Below, piece by piece: positions 15,849 to 23,360 of a DNA stretch of 39,338 bases (its first letter is position 1; each line of letters starts with the position of its first letter). A model generated the notes under the pieces. That model was not told the origin of the DNA, made no database searches, and was given only the letters and a program-made list of their open reading frames with translations. Origin of the DNA: Candidatus Aminicenantota bacterium (GTDB lineage Bacteria > Acidobacteriota > Aminicenantia > Aminicenantales > UBA4085); contig JAUYDS010000095.1 in the NCBI GenBank assembly GCA_030691735.1, forward strand, positions 1 through 39,338. Direction: 5' to 3'. Position numbers and translations under genes: made by a program.

Positions 15849-18230
15849 ATGGTCACAGCCAAGAGAACGAAAATCGTCCTTTGGATCCTGGTCCTCGTCG
15901 CGGCCGGAACGGCCTGGGCGGCGGCCAAGTCACCGCTCATGGGCGAGAGCGAGAAAGCCTACGCGCTCGCTTCGGAGAACACCGAAGTCCGGGGTCTGGC
16001 CTTCGACGATACGTCGCCGCTCGCTCCCCGGCTGTTCGTGCTCGACGCCGCCGGGAAGGTGTTCATCTACGGCGTCCCTGCGGAGTCCGCGGCCGCGACC
16101 GGCGAGCTGAAACTCCTCGGCACCGTCGCGCTTCCGGTCCGGGCGAACGGCGCGCCGCTTCAGAGCCCGCGCGGATTGGCCTATAGCCGGGAAAACGGCA
16201 AGGACGTCTTCTATGTCCTGAACTGGATCAAGCCCGGCGGCGAAGCCGAATCCGAGCTCTGGCGGTTCGGGCCGGCGGTCGAGAAACCGGTCCCGATCGA
16301 CCTGTCGCTCTATCCCTACAAGATCGGCGACCGCGAGGTCTTGGGCCTGGCCCATGACAACGGGAAGCTGCTCATCAGCTTCGACGCCTCGGCCTATAAG
16401 GACTGCGACCTCCGCGTCCAGCGCGGACTCATCCGGCTCGCCTGGAACCCCGCGGCCGACGGGGTTCTGGATTTCGTCAAGCATATCCCCGATTCGGGGA
16501 CCAAACCCTCCTACGGCTTGACCTTCATGACCCTGGACGGGGCCCGCTATGTCTGGGGAACGATCGGCCGGGATTATCTCTATTGCGCCGACGCGGAGAC
16601 GGGACGTGGACTGTTCCATTTCAACTGGCCGGATTCGAAGGGTGAGAATCTCCCGGTTTCGGGGCTGGCCTTCGGCGCCAATGCCCTCTGGGTCCCCGAA
16701 GGGACCCGGGGCGCGGACCTCGTCCATCGGGTGAACGTGACCAAGAACCTGGACGCCGCGGTCGAGGGGCCGCGCATCCTCCGGCATCTCCAGATGACCA
16801 TCTCGACCGAACCCGAGGGGCAGCCGCGGAACCCCGGCAAGGTCTATCATTACTATTCCCGTCCCTACGCCTACAATCAGCTCGGCAATCAGGGAACGTG
16901 GCTCGAAACCGAGAAGGTCGTCGATATATCGGCCGTCCCCAACGCCGTAATCAAGATGATCACCATGGACCCGGCCGGCGACGCGGCGAGCCGCCAGACC
17001 ATGGCCGTCGTCGAATACGGCGAGGCGCCGGCCCGCCCATATTCGTCCCGGTACGACATCGACATCTGGACGAATCCGTCCCGGTCGTACGTCTATCCCC
17101 ACCGCGTCGACAAGAACAAGAAGGCTCTTCAGGGGACGGACTATCTCGCCGACGACGCGGTCCTCTACAACCTCAAGGACAAGAAGACCTATGACGAGTT
17201 CCTGGCCCGCGTCCGCGAACACATCCTAAAAAAATACGGCGTCCCGGCCGACCTGGAGAATCCCTATTGGGCGGCTCGCAACATCGTTGAATACATCCAG
17301 GACAGCTATTACTATCCCAGCCGTCCGAAGCGCGTCCCGGCCGCGGTCGATTACGACCGCCAGCACTATGACGCCAATCCCGGCAACCTGAAGATCGAGC
17401 TGTCCAACCGTCTCTACGACCGGACGCAGATCATCGCTTGCTCCGGGACGAGCGTCATGGTTGCCGGAGCGTTACGGTATCTCGGGATCCAGGCCCGCTG
17501 GCTGGGCACGGGAACGGCCCAGGGCCCCGACGTCTGGGACAAGAACAAGAACGGATTCCTCGACGAGGACGAGACCGCGCCGTGTAGCAACGGCCACCGC
17601 TACGACCAGGTCTGGCTCGGGAGCCGCTACGGCTGGGTCTGTTTCGACGCCACGCCGACGCTTCCCGACGACCTCGATTTCGACCCGGTTCCGCCGCTCC
17701 AGTCGCAATGGCGATATATGAACCGCGCCGCGGCCGGACATCTCAAGGACCAGCGGATCGTGTTCAACGTCGGCTCGGGATTGATCCCGCAGCTCTACCG
17801 CGATTTCGAATACGACGAGGAGCTGAATGTCGATAACAACTGCGGCGGCGACCAGCGCTACAACCTCCAGGGCAAATTCGACAAGCCCGAGCTGTGGAAG
17901 CTGGCCCGGAATAACATCGCCGTCCGGAACCTCTGTTTTCTCAAGGACGTGGCGGCGACCGGAACGAAGCCGTCCATGACCGTGAGCTGGACGCTCCAGG
18001 GGGCCTGGGCCAAGGACCCGCAGGCCAAGCTTACCGTCATCCTCCAGCAGGTCGACCCGGCGACGAAAAAAGTCAAAGAGGTCACCGTCCTGCGGAAAGA
18101 TGTTCTGGCCTCGGCGGGTAAGACCGATGTCGACGTTGCCGTGTATAGCGGCAAGTCGTTCCGGATTGCCGTCCGCAAGGTCGGGGATCCGGAGACCGGA
18201 GGGCTTTCGCCGCTCTTCGACTTGCAATGA
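15849..18230 (+). CDS. Secreted transglutaminase-like protein with N-terminal propeller-like region and an EF-hand motif
   Basis: A 793-aa product. The ATG at 15849 is chosen over 15831 because AGGGAGGAAA sits just before it and it opens a signal peptide (KIVLWILVLVAAGTAWAAA). Residues ~40-350 contain repeated beta-strand units (RGLAFDDTSPLAPRLFVLDA; GLAYSRENGKDVFYVLNW), reminiscent of a beta-propeller. From ~440 there is a transglutaminase/papain-like core: Cys in IACSGTSVMVAGALRYLG (~530), His in SNGHRYDQVWLG (~581) and Asp in VCFDATPTLP (~598). Between Cys and His lies DKNKNGFLDEDE, a canonical EF-hand loop. Bacterial proteins of this type are usually proteases or amidases rather than cross-linkers. 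A C-terminal beta domain follows. It is the last gene before the receptor promoter. Confidence 0.72.
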   Translation: MVTAKRTKIVLWILVLVAAGTAWAAAKSPLMGESEKAYALASENTEVRGLAFDDTSPLAPRLFVLDAAGKVFIYGVPAESAAATGELKLLGTVALPVRANGAPLQSPRGLAYSRENGKDVFYVLNWIKPGGEAESELWRFGPAVEKPVPIDLSLYPYKIGDREVLGLAHDNGKLLISFDASAYKDCDLRVQRGLIRLAWNPAADGVLDFVKHIPDSGTKPSYGLTFMTLDGARYVWGTIGRDYLYCADAETGRGLFHFNWPDSKGENLPVSGLAFGANALWVPEGTRGADLVHRVNVTKNLDAAVEGPRILRHLQMTISTEPEGQPRNPGKVYHYYSRPYAYNQLGNQGTWLETEKVVDISAVPNAVIKMITMDPAGDAASRQTMAVVEYGEAPARPYSSRYDIDIWTNPSRSYVYPHRVDKNKKALQGTDYLADDAVLYNLKDKKTYDEFLARVREHILKKYGVPADLENPYWAARNIVEYIQDSYYYPSRPKRVPAAVDYDRQHYDANPGNLKIELSNRLYDRTQIIACSGTSVMVAGALRYLGIQARWLGTGTAQGPDVWDKNKNGFLDEDETAPCSNGHRYDQVWLGSRYGWVCFDATPTLPDDLDFDPVPPLQSQWRYMNRAAAGHLKDQRIVFNVGSGLIPQLYRDFEYDEELNVDNNCGGDQRYNLQGKFDKPELWKLARNNIAVRNLCFLKDVAATGTKPSMTVSWTLQGAWAKDPQAKLTVILQQVDPATKKVKEVTVLRKDVLASAGKTDVDVAVYSGKSFRIAVRKVGDPETGGLSPLFDLQ

Positions 18231-18248
18231 AATGCGCGTAGAATAAAC

Positions 18249-18277
18249 TTGACAAAGGAAAAATAATTCAATATTCT
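18249..18277 (+). promoter_or_regulatory. Sigma70 promoter of TonB receptor 1
   Basis: TTGACA (18249-18254), a 17-nt spacer and TATTCT (18272-18277) make a near-consensus promoter in an AT-rich island 18 nt after the transglutaminase-like gene. The predicted start near 18284 falls within the tandem operator at 18282-18304, a classic repressor-at-+1 arrangement. Confidence 0.75.
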
Positions 18278-18281
18278 TAGA

Positions 18282-18304
18282 CAATCGATTGAGCCAAACG
18301 ATTG
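18282..18304 (+). promoter_or_regulatory. Tandem LacI-type operator, site 2 (TonB receptor 1)
   Basis: CAATCGATTG (perfect palindrome, 18282-18291), AGC, then CAAACGATTG (18295-18304). It begins 5 nt after the -10 box. It matches site 1 and site 3 in core sequence, spacing and orientation relative to the downstream gene. Confidence 0.82.
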
Positions 18305-18501
18305 CACGAACAAAAAATGGCCCCGCGTTTGTGTAATGTCTTCCGACAATCAAGTCTATCATCACCATCATTTCTTTTTCTTCACGCAGGTGGGCGTGAG
18401 TTCTTACGGCCAAGACTCGCGTCCGAGGAGGTGACCATAGAGCTTACCGAACGCGAAATCTCCAGGGTTTTTCCAGCCAAGGCAATATCATGGGAGGTCC
18501 A
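18305..18501 (+). other. Long leader of TonB receptor 1
   Basis: About 200 nt separate the operator from the receptor start. I see no stable terminator hairpin. One open frame, ATG 18317 to TGA 18503-18505, overlaps the receptor start codon by 4 nt (ATGA) and could be a coupled leader peptide. It lacks a ribosome site and its sequence (MAPRLCNVFRQSSLSSPSFL...) resembles no protein I know. Function unknown. Confidence 0.3.
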
Positions 18502-21417
18502 ATGAGTCGTAACAAATGGTTTATTTTCGCGATGTTCTGTTCTGTCCTTCTCGTGACCGCGGCGGGTCTTCACGCCCAGGCCACGACAGGAACGTTGCGC
18601 GGCTTCGTCACCGATGACAAAGGGGAGATCCTCCCCGGCGTGACCCTCGAGATCTCGAGCTCGTCCTTGATGACGCCGCGTTCGACCGTCTCGGACGCCC
18701 GAGGCGGCTATCGCTTCATGTATCTTCCTCCGGGCACTTATACGATCTGCGCCAAGCTCCAGAACTTTGAAACCTGCTGGCTCCGGGGCGTCCCGGTCCA
18801 GGTCGGGAACACCTCGACGGCGGACGTCCGGCTGAAGCTCGGGACGCTCGAGAACGAGATCCGAGTTACGGCTGAAGCTCCGCTGATCGACCTCGAGAAG
18901 AGCCAGAAGAACTACAACCTCCAGGTCGAATTGCTCGAGACTATCCCCCTCGCCCCGCGGGCGACCTACGTCGACGCTTTCTTCGTTCTGCCCGGCGTCG
19001 CCGGGGCGTCCCTCAACTCGCCCCTCGTCAACGCCGGGAGCGTCACCCACAACCTCGTCAACTCGACCTACTTCTGGTCCCAGCACAACCAGGACGACGG
19101 CTACGAGAACAAGATCCTGGTCGACGGGATGGAGATCAACGACTCCATGAGCGGGACCTCGTACGCGAATTTCAACTACGAGGCCATCCAGGAGATCGAC
19201 GTCAAGACGGCCGGCGCCGGGGCCGAGTTCGGCAATGCCCGCTCTTCGTTCATGAGCATCGTCACGAAGTCGGGAGGGAACACCTTCCAGGCCTCGCTGT
19301 TCGCCCAGATCCAGCCCCGCTCCTTCAACTGGAGCAACGTCCCGGGCGGCGCGGCGGCCATGCGCAGCTACTATATTCCCAACCTCAACCTCAGCGGCCC
19401 GATCATCAAGGACAAGCTGTGGTTCATGGCCTCCTATAAGTACAACAACGAGATCTCGCAGTACGCCAACACGATCGTGACCAAGGAGCTGCTGCAGGAG
19501 ACCAAGGGCCACATGCCCTACTTCAAGCTGACCTGGCAGCCGGCGGCGAAGCACACCATCAGCGCCGTCTACCAGAACGACTATCAAACGGTCGACGGCG
19601 GCTCCTATGCCAGTGCGATCTACGGCACCGTGGCCACCGCCCAGCAATACCGCCAGGGCGGCCCGATGTACTCCCTGACGTGGCGCTGGCTGATGTCCGA
19701 CAGCCTCTATTTGAACTTCATCGCCGGATACGTAACTAAGCCCCGGGACAATTATTCGACGTCGACGGAACCCCGCACCTCCTACACGGAGCGCGCCCAG
19801 GGCGGTTCGACCCTTCTTGTCGACAAGGGCTACGGTGAGGACTATTACTCGACGCGGGACAACCTCCTCCTGAGCGGCAGTCTGACCTACTACGCCGAGA
19901 ACCTCTTCAACTCGGGCGCTCATGAGCTCAAGTTCGGCGCCGACATCCGTCCCTGGAACCACGTCACCCGAACGCGGAAATACTGGATGGACGAGTTCGG
20001 GTACTATCAGCTCCGCTACGGCCTGGACTACGCGACTTACGGCCTCAGCGCGCCGTACGTCTACCGCGGCTACAACGTCAAGGCCGCTCCCGGGACCCCC
20101 CAGGACCGCTACGACAACGAGGTCGTCGTCTCGAGCGAGAACTTCTTCCTCCAGGACACCTGGGTCGTGAGCAAGAACCTAGCCATTTCGGCCGGCCTGC
20201 GGTGGGAACACCAGAAAGAGAACATGTACTACCGCAACGAGATCCCGGCTTGGATGGACGCGATCTACTCGGACATGCGGAACAACATCGAGTTCGACGA
20301 CTCAGGCTTGGCCCCCCGCATCGGGGTCACCTACAACTGGGAGAAGGTCGGCGTCTTCAAGTTCCACTTCGGCCGCTACTTCGAGTTCGTCGGGACGGGT
20401 GACTACAACAACTACTCCCGGGTGATCGCCTTCGGCGAGTACCGGATGAGCACGGCGAACATCGGGAAGGGCAAGGAGTTCATGACCGTCTACAACGATC
20501 CTCCGCTCGCCTACGCCCCCGACTACAACAAGAACATGAAGGCCGAGTACAACGACGAGTTCACCGTCTCCTTCGAGCGGGAGATCCTGAAGAACCTGGC
20601 CTTCGACACGACGTTCATCTACCGGGCCATCAACACCTCCTACATGGAGGACGTGAACGCCGTTTTCACGAACGGGGCCTTCACCGGACGGGTCTTCCCC
20701 GACTTCGACACGATCTGGATGCGGACCTGGCACGAGGGAGATGCCCGGCGATGGAAGTTCGACTACAAGGGTCTCCAGTTCAACATCAAACGGAACTTCA
20801 CCGGCAATTGGGGCCTGATGGCCAACTACTCCCTGATGTGGAGGACGTACTACAAGCTGGCCTTCGACCCGACCGACGCGAAGCAGTTCGTCTACGCTTC
20901 GGCGCGCGATCTCGACATGGTCAACTACGGCATCGGCTGGGTCTTCCATATCTCGACCTTCTACCGGCTCCCCTGGGACATCCTCCTCTCCACCTACATC
21001 AGCGGACAAGCCGGGATCTATCAGGCCGACACGACCGGCGATTACGCCTGGGACGCCACGGCCCCGACGATCAAGCTGGCCCCGGGCCAGACGGGCACGG
21101 TCCGGACGGTCTCCGACATCGTCTTCCAGGCGAAGAACAACTATTTCGCCGGCAAGAAGTGGGGCGCTCAAGGCCGCTACACCGACAACATCTGGAGCGT
21201 CAACGTCCGTCTGGCCAAAGGCGTCAAGATCGGCAAGTACCGGTTCGAATTCGCCTGCGACTTCTACAACGTCTTCAACTGGGCGGGCTATTCGAGCTAC
21301 GAATCGTCCGATGTCCGCCGCAATTTCGCGGATTCCGCGGGCATCAACCGCTACCTGAACAAGATCGGACCGCAGTCGCCGCGCGCAGCGCAGTTGACGT
21401 TCAAGGTCGAGTTCTAA
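18502..21417 (+). CDS. TonB-dependent receptor 1, Oar/SusC-like with N-terminal carboxypeptidase-regulatory domain
   Basis: A 971-aa outer-membrane receptor. The start at 18502 is preferred over 18490 because GGAGG lies between the two ATGs, 4 nt before the second. The signal peptide ends at LHAQ. Residues ~25-110 form a CarboxypepD_reg-like beta-sandwich (GTLRGFVTDDKGEILPGVTL; GGYRFMYLPPGTYTI). A plug domain follows with DGMEINDSMSG and EIDVKTAGAGAEFGNARSSF. The rest is a large beta-barrel of aromatic-rich strands ending in LTFKVEF, with the terminal Phe typical of barrel assembly. It probably takes up oligosaccharides or glycopeptides. No SusD-like lipoprotein is encoded nearby. It is controlled by a promoter with the tandem operator and leads the GH3/GH172 gene run. 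Confidence 0.88.
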   Translation: MSRNKWFIFAMFCSVLLVTAAGLHAQATTGTLRGFVTDDKGEILPGVTLEISSSSLMTPRSTVSDARGGYRFMYLPPGTYTICAKLQNFETCWLRGVPVQVGNTSTADVRLKLGTLENEIRVTAEAPLIDLEKSQKNYNLQVELLETIPLAPRATYVDAFFVLPGVAGASLNSPLVNAGSVTHNLVNSTYFWSQHNQDDGYENKILVDGMEINDSMSGTSYANFNYEAIQEIDVKTAGAGAEFGNARSSFMSIVTKSGGNTFQASLFAQIQPRSFNWSNVPGGAAAMRSYYIPNLNLSGPIIKDKLWFMASYKYNNEISQYANTIVTKELLQETKGHMPYFKLTWQPAAKHTISAVYQNDYQTVDGGSYASAIYGTVATAQQYRQGGPMYSLTWRWLMSDSLYLNFIAGYVTKPRDNYSTSTEPRTSYTERAQGGSTLLVDKGYGEDYYSTRDNLLLSGSLTYYAENLFNSGAHELKFGADIRPWNHVTRTRKYWMDEFGYYQLRYGLDYATYGLSAPYVYRGYNVKAAPGTPQDRYDNEVVVSSENFFLQDTWVVSKNLAISAGLRWEHQKENMYYRNEIPAWMDAIYSDMRNNIEFDDSGLAPRIGVTYNWEKVGVFKFHFGRYFEFVGTGDYNNYSRVIAFGEYRMSTANIGKGKEFMTVYNDPPLAYAPDYNKNMKAEYNDEFTVSFEREILKNLAFDTTFIYRAINTSYMEDVNAVFTNGAFTGRVFPDFDTIWMRTWHEGDARRWKFDYKGLQFNIKRNFTGNWGLMANYSLMWRTYYKLAFDPTDAKQFVYASARDLDMVNYGIGWVFHISTFYRLPWDILLSTYISGQAGIYQADTTGDYAWDATAPTIKLAPGQTGTVRTVSDIVFQAKNNYFAGKKWGAQGRYTDNIWSVNVRLAKGVKIGKYRFEFACDFYNVFNWAGYSSYESSDVRRNFADSAGINRYLNKIGPQSPRAAQLTFKVEF

Positions 21418-21448
21418 GCGACCGAACGGTCCGCGACAGAGATTCTTG

Positions 21449-21500
21449 GGCGGGTCATCGCCAGGCCAAAGATCTCGGCGATGACCCGCCGTTTTATTTT
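21449..21500 (+). terminator. Rho-independent terminator or attenuator between TonB receptor 1 and the GH3 gene
   Basis: GGCGGGTCATCGCC (21449-21462) pairs perfectly with GGCGATGACCCGCC (21477-21490) around a 14-nt loop, followed by GTTTTATTTT. This is a strong intrinsic terminator placed only 11 nt before the next start codon. Partial read-through would give the receptor a higher dose than the downstream enzymes. Confidence 0.8.
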
Positions 21501-21511
21501 AAGGAGAGAGC

Positions 21512-23305
21512 ATGTCCATCCGCCTGAGATCATGGATCCTTCCTGGACTAGGGCTCGGCCTGGTCCTCGTTCTCGCCGCCTGCAGCACCGGTCCGGCCGC
21601 TGATCCCGCCTCGCCGGCGGGTGCTCCGCGGACCGTGTCTCTCGCCGAGGCCGAGGCTTGGGCCCAGAAAACCCTCGGGACGCTCTCTCTCGAGCGCAAG
21701 ATCGGCCAGATGATCTGCGCCGAAATGCGCGGTGAATTCATCGCTGAGGACGATCCCCGCTACCAAAGCTGGCTCAGCCTTGCCCGCGATCACGGGGTCG
21801 GAGCATTCGTCCTCTACGGCGGCACGCCCCAGGACACGGCCGCCCTCCTGAACCGCCTCCAGAAAGCGGCTGACTTGCCCCTCCTCATCTCCTCCGATTT
21901 CGAGGGCGGCCCGGGCCAGCAGATCGTCGGGGCGACGGAATTCCCGGCCAACATGGCCCTCTCCGCCATCGGCTCCGAGGACCTCGCCTACCAGGTCGGG
22001 AAGGCGGGGGCGGCCGAAGGCCGGGCCGTCGGCATCCACATCACATATTCCCCCGTGGTCGATATCCAGACCCGCCCCGACAATCCCGTCCTTGGCGTGC
22101 GTTCCTTCGGCGCCGACATGGACCTCCTTGGCCGGATGGCCGGAGCCTATATCCGCGGCTATCAGGAGAACGGGATGCTGGCCACGGCCAAGCACTACCC
22201 GGGCCGGGGCGAGGTCGAGTTGATCGCCGGGACGGAATACACCATTAATCGCAAGCCCGCCGACCGTGTCGAGGCCGAGGACTTTCTCGCCTTCAAGAAG
22301 GCTATCGACGCGGGCGTGGCCTATATCATGAGCGAACATATCGCCATTCCATCGGTCACCGAAGGCTCGGACCTGCCGGCCAGCGTCGAGAAGCGGCTGG
22401 CCACGGACTGGCTCCGCGGCCGCCTCGGCTTCCAGGGCATCCTGACGACCGACGACATGTGGTACGAGAAAGTCGTCCAGAGGTTCGGCGCGGTCGAAGC
22501 CTGCGTCCTGGCCGTCGAAGCCGGCCACGACGCCGTCCTCAAGCCCGCCGATCCCGTGGCGACAATCCGCGGATTGGTCGAGGCCGTGAAGTCGGGACGG
22601 ATCCCCGAGGCCCGGATCGACTCCTCGGTCAAGAAGATCCTGACCTGGAAGGCGCGGCTCGACCTGCCCCGCAACCGGTTCGTGGACGAGAGCCATGTCG
22701 CCTCCGTCGTCGGCCGGCAGTCCCACAAAGCCCTCCTCCAGAAGATCGCCGACGAATCCCTAACCCTGGTCAAGAACGACGGCTTCTTCCCCTCCACGGC
22801 GGACAAGCTCGGATCGATCGTCCATGTCACGATCCAGAGAAGAGAGGTCGATCCCGTCCCGGCCCTGGTCGATGCCAAGATTAAGGCCGCCTTCCCGAAG
22901 ACGAGGACTTTTTTCCTCGGCCCCACGACGGCCAAGGAGCGTTACGCCGAAGCTGTGAAAGCAGCGCAGGCGGCGGACACCGTCGTCATTTCTCTCTTCC
23001 ATCCCCGGACGGCCTATAAAGACAACGGGCCGTTGAAGCCCGCCGACCTGGAATTCCTGAACCGGATCATCGCGGCCAAGCCGAAGACCACAATCGCCGT
23101 CGCCTACGGGAATCCCTACCTGGCCGCGGGGCTGAAAAACGCCGCCGCGTTCGCCGTCGGGTACGGGGAGGGAGGCTTCTTCGGCAACCAGATCGTCTAT
23201 GCCGATTCCTTCATTCGCCTGCTCAAAGGCGAGATCAAGCCGGCCGGAAAGCTCCCCGTGAACGTCTCGGTCGATTTCCCCGTCGGAACCGGGGTTCGCT
23301 ACTGA
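21512..23305 (+). CDS. GH3-family glycoside hydrolase-like lipoprotein
   Basis: A 597-aa protein. The N-terminus ends in LVLAAC, a lipobox. The TIM-barrel part carries GH3 landmarks: KIGQMICAEM, HGVGAFVLYGG, LLISSDFEGGPGQQI, KHYPGRGEVE (~226) and GFQGILTTDDMWYE with the nucleophile Asp (~313). A second domain (~400-597) with ADESLTLVKNDG and AGKLPVNVS resembles the GH3 C-terminal domain. The NagZ-type Asp-His acid/base motif expected shortly after the KHFPGHG-like loop (DSH) is not there; the sequence reads LIAGTEYTINRKP. The specificity (beta-N-acetylglucosaminidase or other) is therefore open. AAGGAGAGAG precedes the ATG. It lies directly downstream of TonB receptor 1 and its terminator. 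Confidence 0.82.
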   Translation: MSIRLRSWILPGLGLGLVLVLAACSTGPAADPASPAGAPRTVSLAEAEAWAQKTLGTLSLERKIGQMICAEMRGEFIAEDDPRYQSWLSLARDHGVGAFVLYGGTPQDTAALLNRLQKAADLPLLISSDFEGGPGQQIVGATEFPANMALSAIGSEDLAYQVGKAGAAEGRAVGIHITYSPVVDIQTRPDNPVLGVRSFGADMDLLGRMAGAYIRGYQENGMLATAKHYPGRGEVELIAGTEYTINRKPADRVEAEDFLAFKKAIDAGVAYIMSEHIAIPSVTEGSDLPASVEKRLATDWLRGRLGFQGILTTDDMWYEKVVQRFGAVEACVLAVEAGHDAVLKPADPVATIRGLVEAVKSGRIPEARIDSSVKKILTWKARLDLPRNRFVDESHVASVVGRQSHKALLQKIADESLTLVKNDGFFPSTADKLGSIVHVTIQRREVDPVPALVDAKIKAAFPKTRTFFLGPTTAKERYAEAVKAAQAADTVVISLFHPRTAYKDNGPLKPADLEFLNRIIAAKPKTTIAVAYGNPYLAAGLKNAAAFAVGYGEGGFFGNQIVYADSFIRLLKGEIKPAGKLPVNVSVDFPVGTGVRY

Positions 23306-23360
23306 ACATCGACCGGTCCGGGCGTTACGGACGAACGCCCGCCGGACAGGAGGGACTCTC

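Noticed and set aside
18382-19962. Minus-strand ORF of 526 aa over TonB receptor 1, and similar ones at 24126..25790, 28106..29845, 29680..31281 and 34488..35735 (+)
   Set aside because: All are complements of well-supported genes with biased composition and no recognisable motif.
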